NCBI RefSeq assembly: GCF_037975245.1
Contig: NC_092567.1
Span: forward strand, 17,412,376-17,476,375
Direction: 5' to 3'
Source of the DNA: Apostichopus japonicus
Taxonomy: Eukaryota > Echinodermata > Holothuroidea > Aspidochirotida > Stichopodidae
Length of the DNA stretch: 64,000 nucleotides
Shown piece after piece: positions 24,326 to 35,225 of this stretch (its first letter is position 1; every line of letters begins with the position of its first letter). The translations under genes were made by a program, and so were the position numbers. The notes below the pieces were generated by a model. The model was given only the letters and a program-made list of their open reading frames with translations. It did no database searches and was not told where the DNA came from.

Positions 24326-25431
24326 CTAATCGATTGTCTCACTCATATGGCACCGTACCCAAGGTATTACAGTACATGGTAGGCAGCCTTAACTGGAATC
24401 TGACTGTTCTACAAAGTAATACATCCAAAAATGTTACAAAGATGATTTTGCAAAAGTTATTCACACTTCCAGAAGTGGTCCCAGGTCAACTGTAGCCTGG
24501 GAATCTGGATTCCCAGGGAACCCCACCAGTTCCAATATGTTGAGAGGTCAAAAGGTCAGGTCTTTAAGTTTGGAAGTCTACTGTGGCATATTATTATGTA
24601 TTGTACAGTAAATAATACAATATACCTAGCCATGCTGTTATATTATGGGGTGGTTGTGCCATGCTATACATTGCTATGCAGTATGTGTATTACTCTTGAT
24701 TGAATATCCTCCATACAGTACTAGTACAGTGGGTCTTACAGTGTTTGCCTTGTTTGTGACAAGCTGTACAAAAGAGGTGTAGGTGGCGGTGGCATAAAGC
24801 GATTGAATAGCATTGTACGGGGGTTAAGTACGATATGTATGACTGTCGGTGTTTAGTGTGAACTTGCGCCCTCACTTTGTCTGCGATCGAAAATCAAAGG
24901 AAACTCGGCTTTGAACATTCGGCACTACTTGTTTGTTGTCGTGAGTGTGGCTCTAGAAACATCTAGGAAACTTTAGGCAAAAGCCTATAGATAGTAAACA
25001 ATTTGAACAATCAAAAGAGATAATCCTTTTGAAAATGAAAAAAATGAACAAAAATATGAGAACTGTATATCGGCTGTTAAAAGATATGGATGTAAACAGT
25101 TTTTGTTACACAATGAAGATTTGCCATTTAGATAGCTATGGGCAGAAGTAATTTTAAAGGTTGATGAGCCATGAAAAGTTTGCTAAAATTCAGGTTAAAG
25201 ATTCCAAATCTCTAAAATATGATCAAAAAAGTATAATTTATATAAAGATTTTGGATTTTTTTATAACTTTTTTTCTCAATTCTTGGTTGAAAGCTTCTAC
25301 ATGCCTTCACAACCTTAATTTGCAACAGTATATTAAACTCAAGCTGTTTCAGTGTTTTATTTTACTGGGACTGTTTTAGAAATGAGAGGGCATTCGACCA
25401 ATATATAAGTTGGAATTATTTACTAGGCTGC
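24326..25431. other. no gene recognised
   Basis: AT-rich DNA without a recognised repeat or exon. Confidence 0.5.
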
Positions 25432-25852
25432 CTGACTTACCTGTCTCCTAACAATGACTGCACACTTGCTATACTGTACTATTGCTTCCTCAGAATCTCT
25501 GCCTCTATCTACAGATGTTCTCATAATTTTAAGGAGTCAGCAGTTTAAACTACCTAATTTAAAAAATCCTTAGAGTCTTGAATGTGTATTTAGCATCTTA
25601 AAGGGTTGTTTGTGTTTGTGTAGTAAATTTGTGTTACGATCGATACAATTTTTGTGAAGGAGTTTGGTCTTGCGATTTACTTCGCTCCTCACTTACCTGT
25701 CTCCCCACAACCTTAGCACCCTCATTCTACTGTGCCTAGAATGAACTGGTAACCTTTCAACACTGCGTGCCCTCTATGACCGGCTCCTCCGGTCAATGCC
25801 CTTTCTTCTCATTCTACCATCCAAAGTGCCAGCTTCGTGCGGTTTTCGTCCG
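25432..25852 (+). repeat. repeat family with CTTACCTGTCTCC arms, incomplete copies
   Basis: Two same-orientation arms occur, at about 25437-25455 (CTTACCTGTCTCCTAACA) and 25692-25710 (CTTACCTGTCTCCCCACAA). The 160 bp after the second arm match the reverse complement of the interior of the 34014-34213 element, including CCTTAGCACC, ACCGG and ATTCTACCA blocks. The distal arm is missing. Confidence 0.55.
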
Positions 25853-26178
25853 GTTTTTCCCTGATCGTTTTTCGTACGGAACTAGCCAAGGGTTCTAGTT
25901 TTCCCAAATCTTGGATACTGAAGTGTTTACCAAGCCTCACAGCCTGTTAAATATCCTTTTTTATCTAAAGAGTTTTTTTTAGCCGTTTTGATAACGTTTT
26001 GGAGTGTATGTGGCACTTGTATGTACAGGCAATTGTACAGGTAGTTTTTCTCCTTGACACTAAAATGACAATAAAAATTCACTTTTGCTGAAACTACACT
26101 CTTGTGATCCTAAAGAGTTTTGAAGTGTGAATTAAAGGTTAAATGATTAAATCTTATAAATCTGACTAATAAGTGTAA
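25853..26178. other. no gene recognised
   Basis: Short AT-rich spacer. Confidence 0.5.
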
Positions 26179-26533
26179 TGATAATAATAATAATAATAAA
26201 TGAGACTTATATAGCGCCAAATCAGTAGACAAAAGTCACGGCTCAAGGCGCTTTACAAAGAAAGCAAATTAATTTACAAAAGAACAATTGAAAAGATGGG
26301 TCTTAAGTAGACTTTTGAATGTCGAAAGTCTATAGCATGTTCGAATGTGATCTGGTAACTTGTTCCAGAGATAAGAGCCAGAGTATTCAAAGCTTCTGTA
26401 ACCATAGGTCATCAAGCGTGGTTTAGGAACAGTTAAATTCAGTTTGTTGGAGGAACGAAGTTGGAATATATGGCAAGAGAAGTTGCGACAGGTACACAGG
26501 CTGTTCCAGATGATGAGTGCAGTATATACCACT
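26179..26533 (-). mobile_element. LINE (CR1/L2-like) 3' fragment, copy B, readable ORF2 C-terminus
   Basis: On the minus strand a frame of 87 codons (26532 to 26269) ends in a stop. It contains RSFEYSGSYLWNKLPDHIRT followed by STFKSLLKTHLF, the conserved C-terminal signature of CR1/L2-type non-LTR retrotransposon ORF2 proteins, downstream of the reverse transcriptase domain. The 3' untranslated part carries TATATAAGTCTCATTTATT and a TTATTA microsatellite tail at 26179-26199. The 5' side is truncated near 26533. The first codons are a truncation artefact, not a real start. It cannot be autonomous. Confidence 0.85.
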
Positions 26534-26700
26534 CTTATTTGTTTCTTTATTGAATGATTGGTTCTATATATATTTAATATTTACATTTTTGTTACTATTT
26601 TGTTTTTAGGTTTTACATTTGTAAAGCGCTCTGAGCAGCTTTGCTGATTATGCGCTTTATAAATATTACTATATTATAATAATTATTATTGCCTCAAATT
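26534..26700 (+). mobile_element. plus-strand retroposon 3' end
   Basis: Ends with TTTGTAAAGCGCTCTGAGC, GCGCTTTATAAATATTA and a TAATAATTATTATT tail. This is the typical 3' end of LINE-type retroposons in marine invertebrates. It lies back to back with copy B on the other strand. No coding part is readable. Confidence 0.5.
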
Positions 26701-27967
26701 CATCCATTTATTTGTGGTTTTGGTATCATGGTCAGTCATTTTGGCTGGAAGCCTCGCTCAGTCTGGAACACCCGTACAGGTTTCTTCTGTACTTTAAATA
26801 CTACAGCCAAGTCATGTGTTTATTTAAGTGCAAGTAAAATGCGAGTGAACCATGTGGAATCACCAAGCCAGAAATAAGCTTCGATATATTTCTCATTCAG
26901 TGGCGCAAGCAAGCCCTGGTTCGAAACAGATTACACGTAAGTAATCCGTAGACTCATTCTGTCTGGTCGCTAGATAATAGAGCACTTTGTGGCCTACTTT
27001 CTTCCTCCCGACTAAAAAGTGCAGTGCTCCCAACCAAGAGAACAGGTCACCTTTGGCTGGCTGTGGACTAATTTCTCCCTTTTGCCTCTTGCGTGATTGA
27101 ATCACGCTGTCTAGGAAGGCAGGTATTTACTCATTTTCCTGTTAATGTTATTATCGTCAGGCTTGCACATGATCAGGCTCGATCATGAGCAGCAGCTGTG
27201 GAAAAGTCTGTTGATCTCCGCGTCTCTGGCAAGTTACGCGGGAATCCGATAGACAAGTGTAAACGATGGGTCTCTGTAGCAAATTTGTCTTAATTGGTCA
27301 ATCTCGTTGTATCAGGAGAAACGAGCACTGCATCCGTGGGAATATTTTGTAATCCCCACGGGTAGCCACATCCTCTGAGCACTGTTGACTGCTAAATTGT
27401 GAGCTGCCTTATGTTGTTTTGTCTTATAATAAATGTTCTACTAATTAATGTAATCAGTAATTGTTATGATGAGGGTTGTATGGTACTGTATCCTCGATTT
27501 GGACGTGTGTGAAACTGATTTAGATACATGTAAGGGAGGGTGGGTCATGATATGTTTCTCTTGGAATGTGTTATATGTACATTTGAAAGTTTGCTGGAAT
27601 TAGACAATATTAGGAAAACTTATGGTTCTATGCATGTACTTGCATTAATGGAGAAGGGAGACAGGAATGGTGGAAGGGATGGGGTTGTGGAGAGCAAAGA
27701 AGGTATCTGGGAACCCTGGTTGGGGGAGGGGGAAGGGGCTTACAGATTTGTGGAAGGAGAGAGCTAGTATGAAGGGGTTGGGTTGGGGGGGGGGCGGGAA
27801 TGAAGAGGAAGTGATAATTAGGGAAAACTATGTCAACATACAGTGGACTTTGCCAACCAGGAGATCAAACATAGCAGTGTACCTTTAATGGAGAAGATTT
27901 AGAAGGGTTGGTAAAATGTGAGGGTTGGTAAAATACTCTATGAGTGTAAGGATAAGATTGTGTGGAG
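26701..27967. other. no gene recognised; G-rich patches
   Basis: G/A-rich stretches occur near 27651-27800. Open frames here follow that composition and show no domains. Confidence 0.5.
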
Positions 27968-28111
27968 CAGGCATGAGCTTTCTCCGCGAATTTGCGGAAT
28001 ATCAGTGATTTCCTTTCTACCTAGGGGACAAAAACCTATTATCCTAACACACTGTAGCATACGCAAACTGGAGCCTATACCGCAATTTCTTTTTTACCCC
28101 AGGCTCATCCG
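27968..28111 (+). mobile_element. CATGAGC-ended MITE, copy 1
   Basis: Starts CAGGCATGAGCTTT and ends CCCCAGGCTCATCCG, giving short imperfect inverted ends around ATGAGC. It aligns with 62298-62457: shared ATCCTAACACACTGTAGCAT and CAAACTGGAGCCTATAC blocks. The flanks GTGTGGAG and TGGTGGAG (6 of 8 matching) could be an 8-bp target duplication, which would suggest a hAT-like origin. Non-coding. Confidence 0.65.
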
Positions 28112-28119
28112 TGGTGGAG

Positions 28120-30019
28120 GAGAGAGAGGGTCATTTGCAAAGATGGGACAAAGGGTGAGGGGAGTGGTTAAAGGAAATTATTGAAAGTGACATTAAAGTG
28201 TATATTATAATCAGGGCTGTTTGTATCCAGGGGATGAAACAAATAGAGCCAGAGACTAATGTTCAATGAAATGAACATTGCCAATGTAAGTCGCGGCTAT
28301 ATATTTATTAGCAGCTTAATTCTTTCTCCCTCTGATCCCTTGACAAACCAAAACTTTCTAATTCCCGGAAAAATCATGCATCCGAGCTCATAGGGCCGCC
28401 TCAGGGATGTGGTTTGATTGGTTTCAGTAACTTGCCATGCAGTGAAGGACTGCGTCTTTCCAGATAACCATCTGGCTTCCAGAACGTCCCAGTCTGCTTC
28501 GAATTGGGGACAAATGTACTTGTCACAGAGTGGCAATTAGGTATTTAGAACACTCGGCTAGGTTCGGAGAAAATGCGTCTAAGCAAATTGTACAGTACTT
28601 TGTAAAACTAGCCGCCAACGTTACGCTTTGGGAGCCCGTCTAGACAAAGTTGACATAAATGGTTTCCTTTAATAACACAGCTGCTTGGCGGAGGAATTGC
28701 TCTCGATTATATACACCACCCGACAGGTGAACTTAACATGACTTCCCAACTACTGTGCTGTACATTATGTGGACATGGTCACTGACTCACTGGTTATAAC
28801 AGATATACTTCTTTAATGAGTTTCCAGATAGAAAAAAGTAGTAGTCTTCAGGCCTGCATTCAGCCGTTTAAAGATCGATCCTAACAAAACATTCAATATT
28901 AATTTCTCATACGAAATACAGAACTATTTTCGGAACATTAATAAGTCTTCCCTAAATGATGGAAATCGTGTCAAAGACGTGGAAAGTTTTAAAAAAGGGA
29001 TTAATTTTAGCTAACATAAAACATAGATGTGATGAATTCATGTACGGCTTATAGCAGGAATCAATTTGGAACAATCATTGATTCCTTAATTTTATGAAAT
29101 ACATTTCGATCTTCACAAGGGAAAGATTAACTGACACTATGAATAGGACGATAGGAGTAGGGCACTTCAGTTTATATACAGACATGAAAAAATATTATTG
29201 ATATTCATATTCAGTGACCTTGAACAACTGTTTGCAGAATTTACTAATAATTCTCAAAAGTCTCCAAATTATGTGTTTTGTGTGGTTCGGATATATATGT
29301 AATACATGTTGATCAGCTGACCTTTTCATTGTGGACTGATGTATGGCAGGTAGCTTTGGAATATGTACACCCCTAGACATTGAAATGATTGGTTCCATAA
29401 ATCAAGAGTTGGTCGACCTACCGTTAAATGGCTTTTCACCCACTTACTTTCTTGCTCCTTTTATTTTTTTATTTATTTTTTTTTTATCTGTTGGTTTCTA
29501 TCGATCTTGCAAAAAGTACACGACCTTCATTATTTAAAGTATGTTCGACAGCATCATCATCAGCTGACAGGAAACATCAGAAGTTACATTGGAACATTAG
29601 CTTGCCTGAAGATATCATTGGTAATTGAGACGGATTAGCCGGGTCGACTCCCCACTGGGAAGAAAATTTGTCCGTGAAGGGCTGATTTTAACGTTTCTTA
29701 TATGCGTAGGTAACGTGGACCCAATTATTGCAAACTTGTATACAGTTAAAGGAATATATGTGATAGTATCATGCGATATGATGACTGATGGTAGAATCAT
29801 TACATGCATGATATAGGGATGTGCTCACGCCAGGGCGGCTGCATCCCGGCAGTTCCGAATGCCTGCCGAGCACAGACGGTATTTTGAAACATTTCCGCCC
29901 GGCACTTTTTTCGATGATCAATTTAAAAATTTTAACATTTACCAAAACGTGGGTGAATACTTGGCACAGAAGGTAGCATCAGAATAGGAAGAAGATTATC
30001 ATCAAAGTATGTACTTCAT
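28120..30019. other. no gene recognised
   Basis: AT-rich DNA. The 79-codon minus-strand frame at 28297-28536 looks mildly protein-like but has no recognisable motif. T-rich runs lie at 29461-29487. Confidence 0.45.
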
Positions 30020-30090
30020 TTGCAAACATTTTCCAAAGGAAGAGGGGGAACCCCCACCCCTGAGACCCCTCCCCCAGGACGTGGATCACA
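30020..30090 (-). mobile_element. fragment related to the 6436-6806 MITE, inverted
   Basis: TTCCAAAGGAAGAGGGGGAA followed by GACCCCTCCCCCAGGA matches the complement of 6480-6545 of the hAT-type MITE. The terminal repeats are not preserved. Confidence 0.5.
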
Positions 30091-32094
30091 CTACCGTCCA
30101 GAGCTCCGATATTTCTGAGCATATCCCTGATGATTGATTACGAAGTCTGTTACTAATTGGCCATTTTCTCTGTAATTTACAATAGATTGACTTGGCTTAA
30201 ATGGCAATAAGTTGTAAAAATATTTCACAGGGTATATATAAGCAATGTTATGTAGAGATCTCTCATTCATTAATAACAGTTATTAAAGGGGTGGTTGGTG
30301 GCAGAACTGATATGCTTTTTTCAAATTAGTTGGTAAAAGAAATGTCCTTATATTCATACATCGATATGTCTATATTTCACGTAGGAAGACAGTTCTTTCT
30401 GGATATAGCAAAAATTTTGGAATAAAATGTCTATAAGCTGTAAAATCCTTACCAGTTGATTTAATTGGTCAATGCCCACAAGCTGAAAATTTCTGATCTT
30501 TTCTCATTCTCACATAAGTCTTGAATAAATTAAACTCACCCTCTCCATGTCAGTCAGAGAGTTATGTGGAATTTTGAACAAATTGTATGGTGAGGAATCA
30601 CAAAGCCAAATGGCTTTCTGACCAATGTTCTATTTTGTTTTAATCTTGGTATGTTCCAAAAGTGCTTTATTAATTAATCAAGTCATAAATATGGGAGAAA
30701 AAAAAAATTCATTTAAAGCCATCTTACTTCTTTAACCCTTAATGATGTCTGTCTTACTGCAGGTAAAGACCTTTACAATGTGTCATGAATATATTGAATT
30801 GTCGTCTTGTAATGTAGTCCAATGGGGATTTAGAAGTCAATTACAAAGTTGAAGGACCTGATCGTACCTGGGATTATAAGCTTGCCTGGATGTACGAATG
30901 CTTTGACATTCTCAAACATTTTTGTTGTATATACTTTTGTTGTTGAGATTCTTTCACTGGCCTGGTGATTCATGGAATGAAATAATTTAGATTTAAATTT
31001 TCATAATGTACATAGAAGATGAATATTTAGCCTTAATTAATCATGCATGACTGTTAAACCAACTAAACTTAACCTTTATGATTTAATCAACTAGAACGAT
31101 AACAAAAAAACTTTAAAAAAAAATGCTTGACAAGATTTAAGTCATATGGGTGATATTTTGAGGTTCTGTATCAATTTTAGTACAAACATGCGTGACATTT
31201 AATCGCTATACACATTGAGAGATACATTCTTTATCTCTTTCTTTCACATGCCCCCTCCCCCAATCTCCCCCCTCCCCCACCCACTGCCCACCCTTTTCTT
31301 TCACATTTATGTTATAATTTTCAAAATGTCAGAATCTATTGTTGTAAATTTGAAACCTGCCCTGGACACCCCCGATAGACATTGACAAATTGCATTATTC
31401 TGAGGTTAATCAACATTTTTCATCGCAAAATTTTTTTTGCCCTTATTATATCATCGACAATCTCTCTCTTCGAGATGTGAACGAAAAAATCTGAAAAGAA
31501 AATTTTTTGTCTCTTCCAGGTTTAATAATATAATAATTCAATGAGTTGTTCTGTGGTTTAAAAGCCACTCTAAATTGCTATCAGTATTCCCCACCATCGG
31601 ACGTCCAATCACGGCAGGCACTTCCTTTCCAGACACACGGCTTCCTGGTTACCTGTTGTGCGTGATAAAATTTTGAAGTTACAAGCCCTCGGCTGCCCGG
31701 GATGGGTAATTTTTGGATTCCTGCATGACAGTGGATGGTAGGATTGTTTTATTAAAGCAATATGCGATGAATATGTATATATATTCATTCCCTAAAGTGA
31801 ACTGATAAGTACTATATTTAGTATTAACACACATAATCCACCTGAAAGTGATTTCATACTGCTTTAAAGTAGCTACTTAAGGCATTTACATATGCATATA
31901 TGCAAGGAATAATTTATCCAGTTTTCGCATCCCAAAATGCTATGCAAAGTGTTGAAATTGCTATACGAGTGTAAAGATGTACAGGAGTGCAGTCATCTAC
32001 ACACAATAGTATCCATAATCAAGAGTACAAAAAATTCGGAGCCTTTAAAAATGCTACCCAGAATTTGAACACTAAATTGTTTCCGTTCCATATA
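30091..32094. other. no gene recognised
   Basis: AT-rich DNA with a C-rich patch at 31251-31293. No supported exon or shared repeat. Confidence 0.5.
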
Positions 32095-32202
32095 TGCATG
32101 TTGTTCCTAACAACTGCATATATGAATGTTGTATCAAATAACTGCATAAGCAAGCATGTTGTATCTAACGACTGCATAAATGCATGTTGTATCTAACAAC
32201 TT
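32095..32202 (+). repeat. 27-31-bp minisatellite, four units
   Basis: Units resemble GCATGTTGTATCTAACAACT followed by GCATAA. Unit boundaries are near 32095, 32123, 32154 and 32181. It lies immediately downstream (minus-strand sense) of the candidate exon at 32221-32449. Confidence 0.8.
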
Positions 32203-32220
32203 GCACCGGTCAAGTAAAAC

Positions 32221-32449
32221 TCATGTTAGTTCTATGGTGCAGCCTATACGGACCAGTCCATTATTACATTTGCCACTGTTACCGTACAGCTTGAATCCCA
32301 TCGCAACTCCTTCAGAATGGCCCCGGCTGGTTGCATTGTCTCTGATGTCCAGTGCAGCCTGTACAGTATGGACCTTTCCGTTACATTTTGCAACTTTTTC
32401 GTCATTACCAGAAATGCAACTGCTGTAGATTGGCTCGTCGACTAATAAA
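32221..32449 (-). CDS. candidate terminal exon, unidentified Cys-containing domain
   Basis: On the minus strand a 75-codon frame follows an acceptor-like TATATGTGCAG and ends in TGA at 32221. The composition is protein-like: four Cys (in SSCISG, KCNGK, KCNNG, IGCTIEL), an N-glycosylation site NAT, and an alternation of polar and hydrophobic residues. It could be the last exon of a secreted protein. The pyrimidine tract is weak. The nearest upstream open segments (32505-32590, 32708-32760) do not join it in a matching phase. I do not recognise the family. It may be a pseudoexon or chance. Confidence 0.28.
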
Positions 32450-34013
32450 CTGCACATATAATTAATTACAAGATTTTTAAATAGGATATTGACAGAAACT
32501 TACAAAATATATAGTAAAAAAACGGGTAAAGAAGGAAGCTGCTTCTAGGTCATTTTGTATTGCTACAGTATGTAATACACAATCCCTACAAAAAATGAAG
32601 AAAAAATAAATTCATATTTTTATTTCTATTTGTCGATGACATTCATTTTGTATCATAATTCGATGCAAAACCACAATTTCATCTTTCGTCCAGTCCCTCA
32701 CTGTTGATTTTCGGTTCAACCCACTTTAATAAATCAGCTCTCTGAATAATCGTCCTGCAGACCTGTATGGGAATGCTCTTCATTTATTTATCGAAATTAA
32801 TAAATTATAGCAAGAAAAAGTTTTGCTCTTTTACGCCTGTTTGACTTTTAACCAAATCATCACATCATCGAATCTGTTAAAGGTCATTGTAGGTTTAAAA
32901 GTATTGAAAGTGTAGTGTGGGAAGCAATATGTCCATTTCTTTTAACATCTCCACCATGAACAGGAAAAGCCCTCCAATGATGATGGCACTTTTGTCTGGT
33001 GGTCGGAATTCCACTATCTGACCCTCCTCGTAGCGGTAGCTCGTTAAATATTTCCATACATGTCAGGTTAACGAACTACTAGAGAGTAAAGCGTGAAGTG
33101 CCGTTATGAAGGGCTGCAGTGGTTTCAGGAGTATAGTGCAAAGATGTCATCCTAAGAAATAATTAGGCCATAATAAAGACATTTGAAAAATGATTTGTTC
33201 GGAAAACGGACGATTCAAATTTACGTTTCATCGACGGTAAAAATCATCGCAGTACGTCGATCAAGAACAGAATTTGGAGATTGTGGCACTCGAATCTGGT
33301 AGACTAAAACTACAGCGTAAATTTTCAGGAATATTTCTTAATTTGCTAAACTGGTTTAGTTTTAGTATATATTCACTGCGAAATGAAACGTTGCGGTATA
33401 TAATACCTTGTATACATTGCAATTAGAGGCATTGCATGGCTTGTCAAGCAAATAACACTTTAATACACCTGTAGGCGAAAGGAAAAGAAAAGATGGCATA
33501 TGACCTAAATGACTTCCCCTGTGACTCTAACACAAGCTACTTTGTACTTTTCAAAAATGTATCTGACAGGTTTTCCTAGACTCTACTGTACAGTACGTCC
33601 CCACTCAGAATAACTGAAAGGTTTGGCTGCTCACTACCAGGGAATGATTTAACTGGTATCTTATTGTGAAAGGCCATAAAAATTGGACCTATTGCTAGAT
33701 ATATACCCAAAAATTGGTGGAAATTTTGCGATGTGATTTAGGGATTTTGATGGTTCTCCTTAAGATGTGATAGGACTTGCAAAGCTGATGTTCACTTAAG
33801 TGTGTACAATACTGTACTTAAGGAAAAATTGTCACATTTAACTAGAGATACTTCCATCAATTAATTAATTAATTAGAGATACTTCAATTAATATCAATAT
33901 ATTACAGCTGAAATGGTACATAATCAAACATAATCAACATCAGGGCAAATTTCTGGTCTAGCATTTAACCTAGCTTGTGTGCAGTTACCTCATTGCCAGT
34001 ACAAGGAAGTTAT
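32450..34013. other. no confirmed gene; minus-strand protein-like segments
   Basis: Several short open segments on the minus strand (near 32505-32586, 32690-32805 and 32930-33055) read like protein and sit next to splice-like signals, but no consistent gene model can be built. The rest is AT-rich. Confidence 0.4.
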
Positions 34014-34213
34014 TATTTACTTCGTTCCCCGCTTACCTGTCTCCCCACAAAACATGTGAGACACTTTGGGTGGTAGAATAAGAAGGAGGTCACTGACCAG
34101 ATCTGACCGGTCACTGAGGGTGCACAGTGTTAAAACATTACCAGGGCATACTAGACATGGTAGAATGCGGTGCTAAGGTTGTGGGGAGACAGGTAAGCAG
34201 GTCACTCGTAAAA
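34014..34213. mobile_element. short inverted-repeat element, about 200 bp
   Basis: GCTTACCTGTCTCCCCACAA at 34031-34050 is mirrored exactly at 34179-34198. Similarity continues outward with mismatches (ATTTACTTCG against ATTTTTACGA). There is no clear target duplication and no coding capacity. A second, incomplete copy is at 25692-25852. It is probably a MITE. Confidence 0.65.
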
Positions 34214-34548
34214 ATATAAACCAGTAAGTGTTATAATTTATGACTGGATGAGATGGTAGACAGAATCATCTGACTGAATATAAGAATATAATCACTTCAC
34301 TTACTTATTTTAATTATGGAATATATTTGATATTTCATCAATTTTTATCGCGTTTATATTAAAATTAATGAATCTCGGTTAAGCAATAAGAAAGTAACAA
34401 AGTTTATATTCAAATTAAAGTTGACATTGTCTGATATGAATGGATTTTGTTTTTATGATAAATATCTTGAATAGTTCATGTGGTGTCACGATAATGCGTT
34501 AAAGTAAGGCTTTTTTTTCTTCTTTTGTACCCGAATGTCAAAACTATC

Positions 34549-34662
34549 AATTCACAGCGCGTACTCCCTCACCTCATATAACCTATGCATTACCGTATTA
34601 ACCTCGCTCTAGCATCTGGCAATTTGTCTGTATGTAAGTGTGGCCATCTCCCTTCCGTAATT
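34549..34662 (+). repeat. DIRS left terminal repeat and unique left edge
   Basis: 34568-34662 is the exact reverse complement of 40536-40630 (95 bp). The outer 19 bp (34549-34567) differ from the right edge and are copied in the internal complementary region. The ATG at 34585 opens an 80-codon frame that runs out of the repeat into the leader; it looks like an upstream ORF, not a gene. Confidence 0.95.
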
Positions 34663-35225
34663 GCCAGCTGTTACGCAAGTATCGCTCTCTTATTGCTCTC
34701 ACTAAATCCTAAGATTTCAATTACTTCGTCTAAAGTTTATCGTTGTTTTTGTAATTCTTTTTCATCTATTCAACGTCCTGCACGTTTGAACTGCTTTTTG
34801 TCTTTGAAACGTTTTTTTCTTTCGTGATTTTCGAACGTTTTTTTTGGTTTACCTCGTGAACGTGGTTCACGTAGCGTGGCTAGGCCCGCACCTTAGTGTA
34901 GCGTTCTCCTAGCGTTTATTTACTTCCACGTACAGCAGTCGTGTACGTGGGCTTACTTGCAGTTAAGTAACTGCTTTGTTTAGTTCTTCATACTGTTTTC
35001 GTACAGCAGTCGTGTACGTTTTCCCTTTGCAGTAAAGTAACTGCCTTGTTTATTTTTCGTACTGGTTTAGATACGAATTTCTTGCTGTTCACGTACAGCA
35101 GCCGTGTACGTTTTCATTCTGCAGTAAAGTAACTGTTTTTAATTTAGTTTTCACAGCTTCAGGTCTCGGAGATTTCTCAAAAAAATTTTTTCGGAGATTT
35201 CTCGAAAAAAAAAAAAAAAAAAAGG
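34663..35225 (+). promoter_or_regulatory. DIRS leader with three hairpin repeats
   Basis: A unit made of the hairpin ACGTACAGCAGTCGTGTACGT-like sequence plus a second dyad (GCAGTTAAGTAACTGC-like) occurs three times: hairpins at 34928-34948, 34999-35019 and 35091-35111, second dyads at 34959-34974, 35029-35044 and 35121-35135. Another perfect hairpin (CGTGAAC GTG GTTCACG) is at 34855-34871. A pair of TCGGAGATTTCTC repeats (35166-35178, 35191-35203) and an A run precede the ORF1 start. Possible roles are promoter, packaging or replication priming. This is inference; no such motif is known to me. Confidence 0.6.

Noticed and set aside
27540-28184. Overlapping 73-88-codon frames
   Set aside because: Driven by G/A-rich composition and partly by the MITE at 27968-28111.
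32930-33055. 51-codon minus-strand ATG frame as a gene
   Set aside because: Two frames overlap here and both look partly protein-like; no splice sites or homology decide between them.
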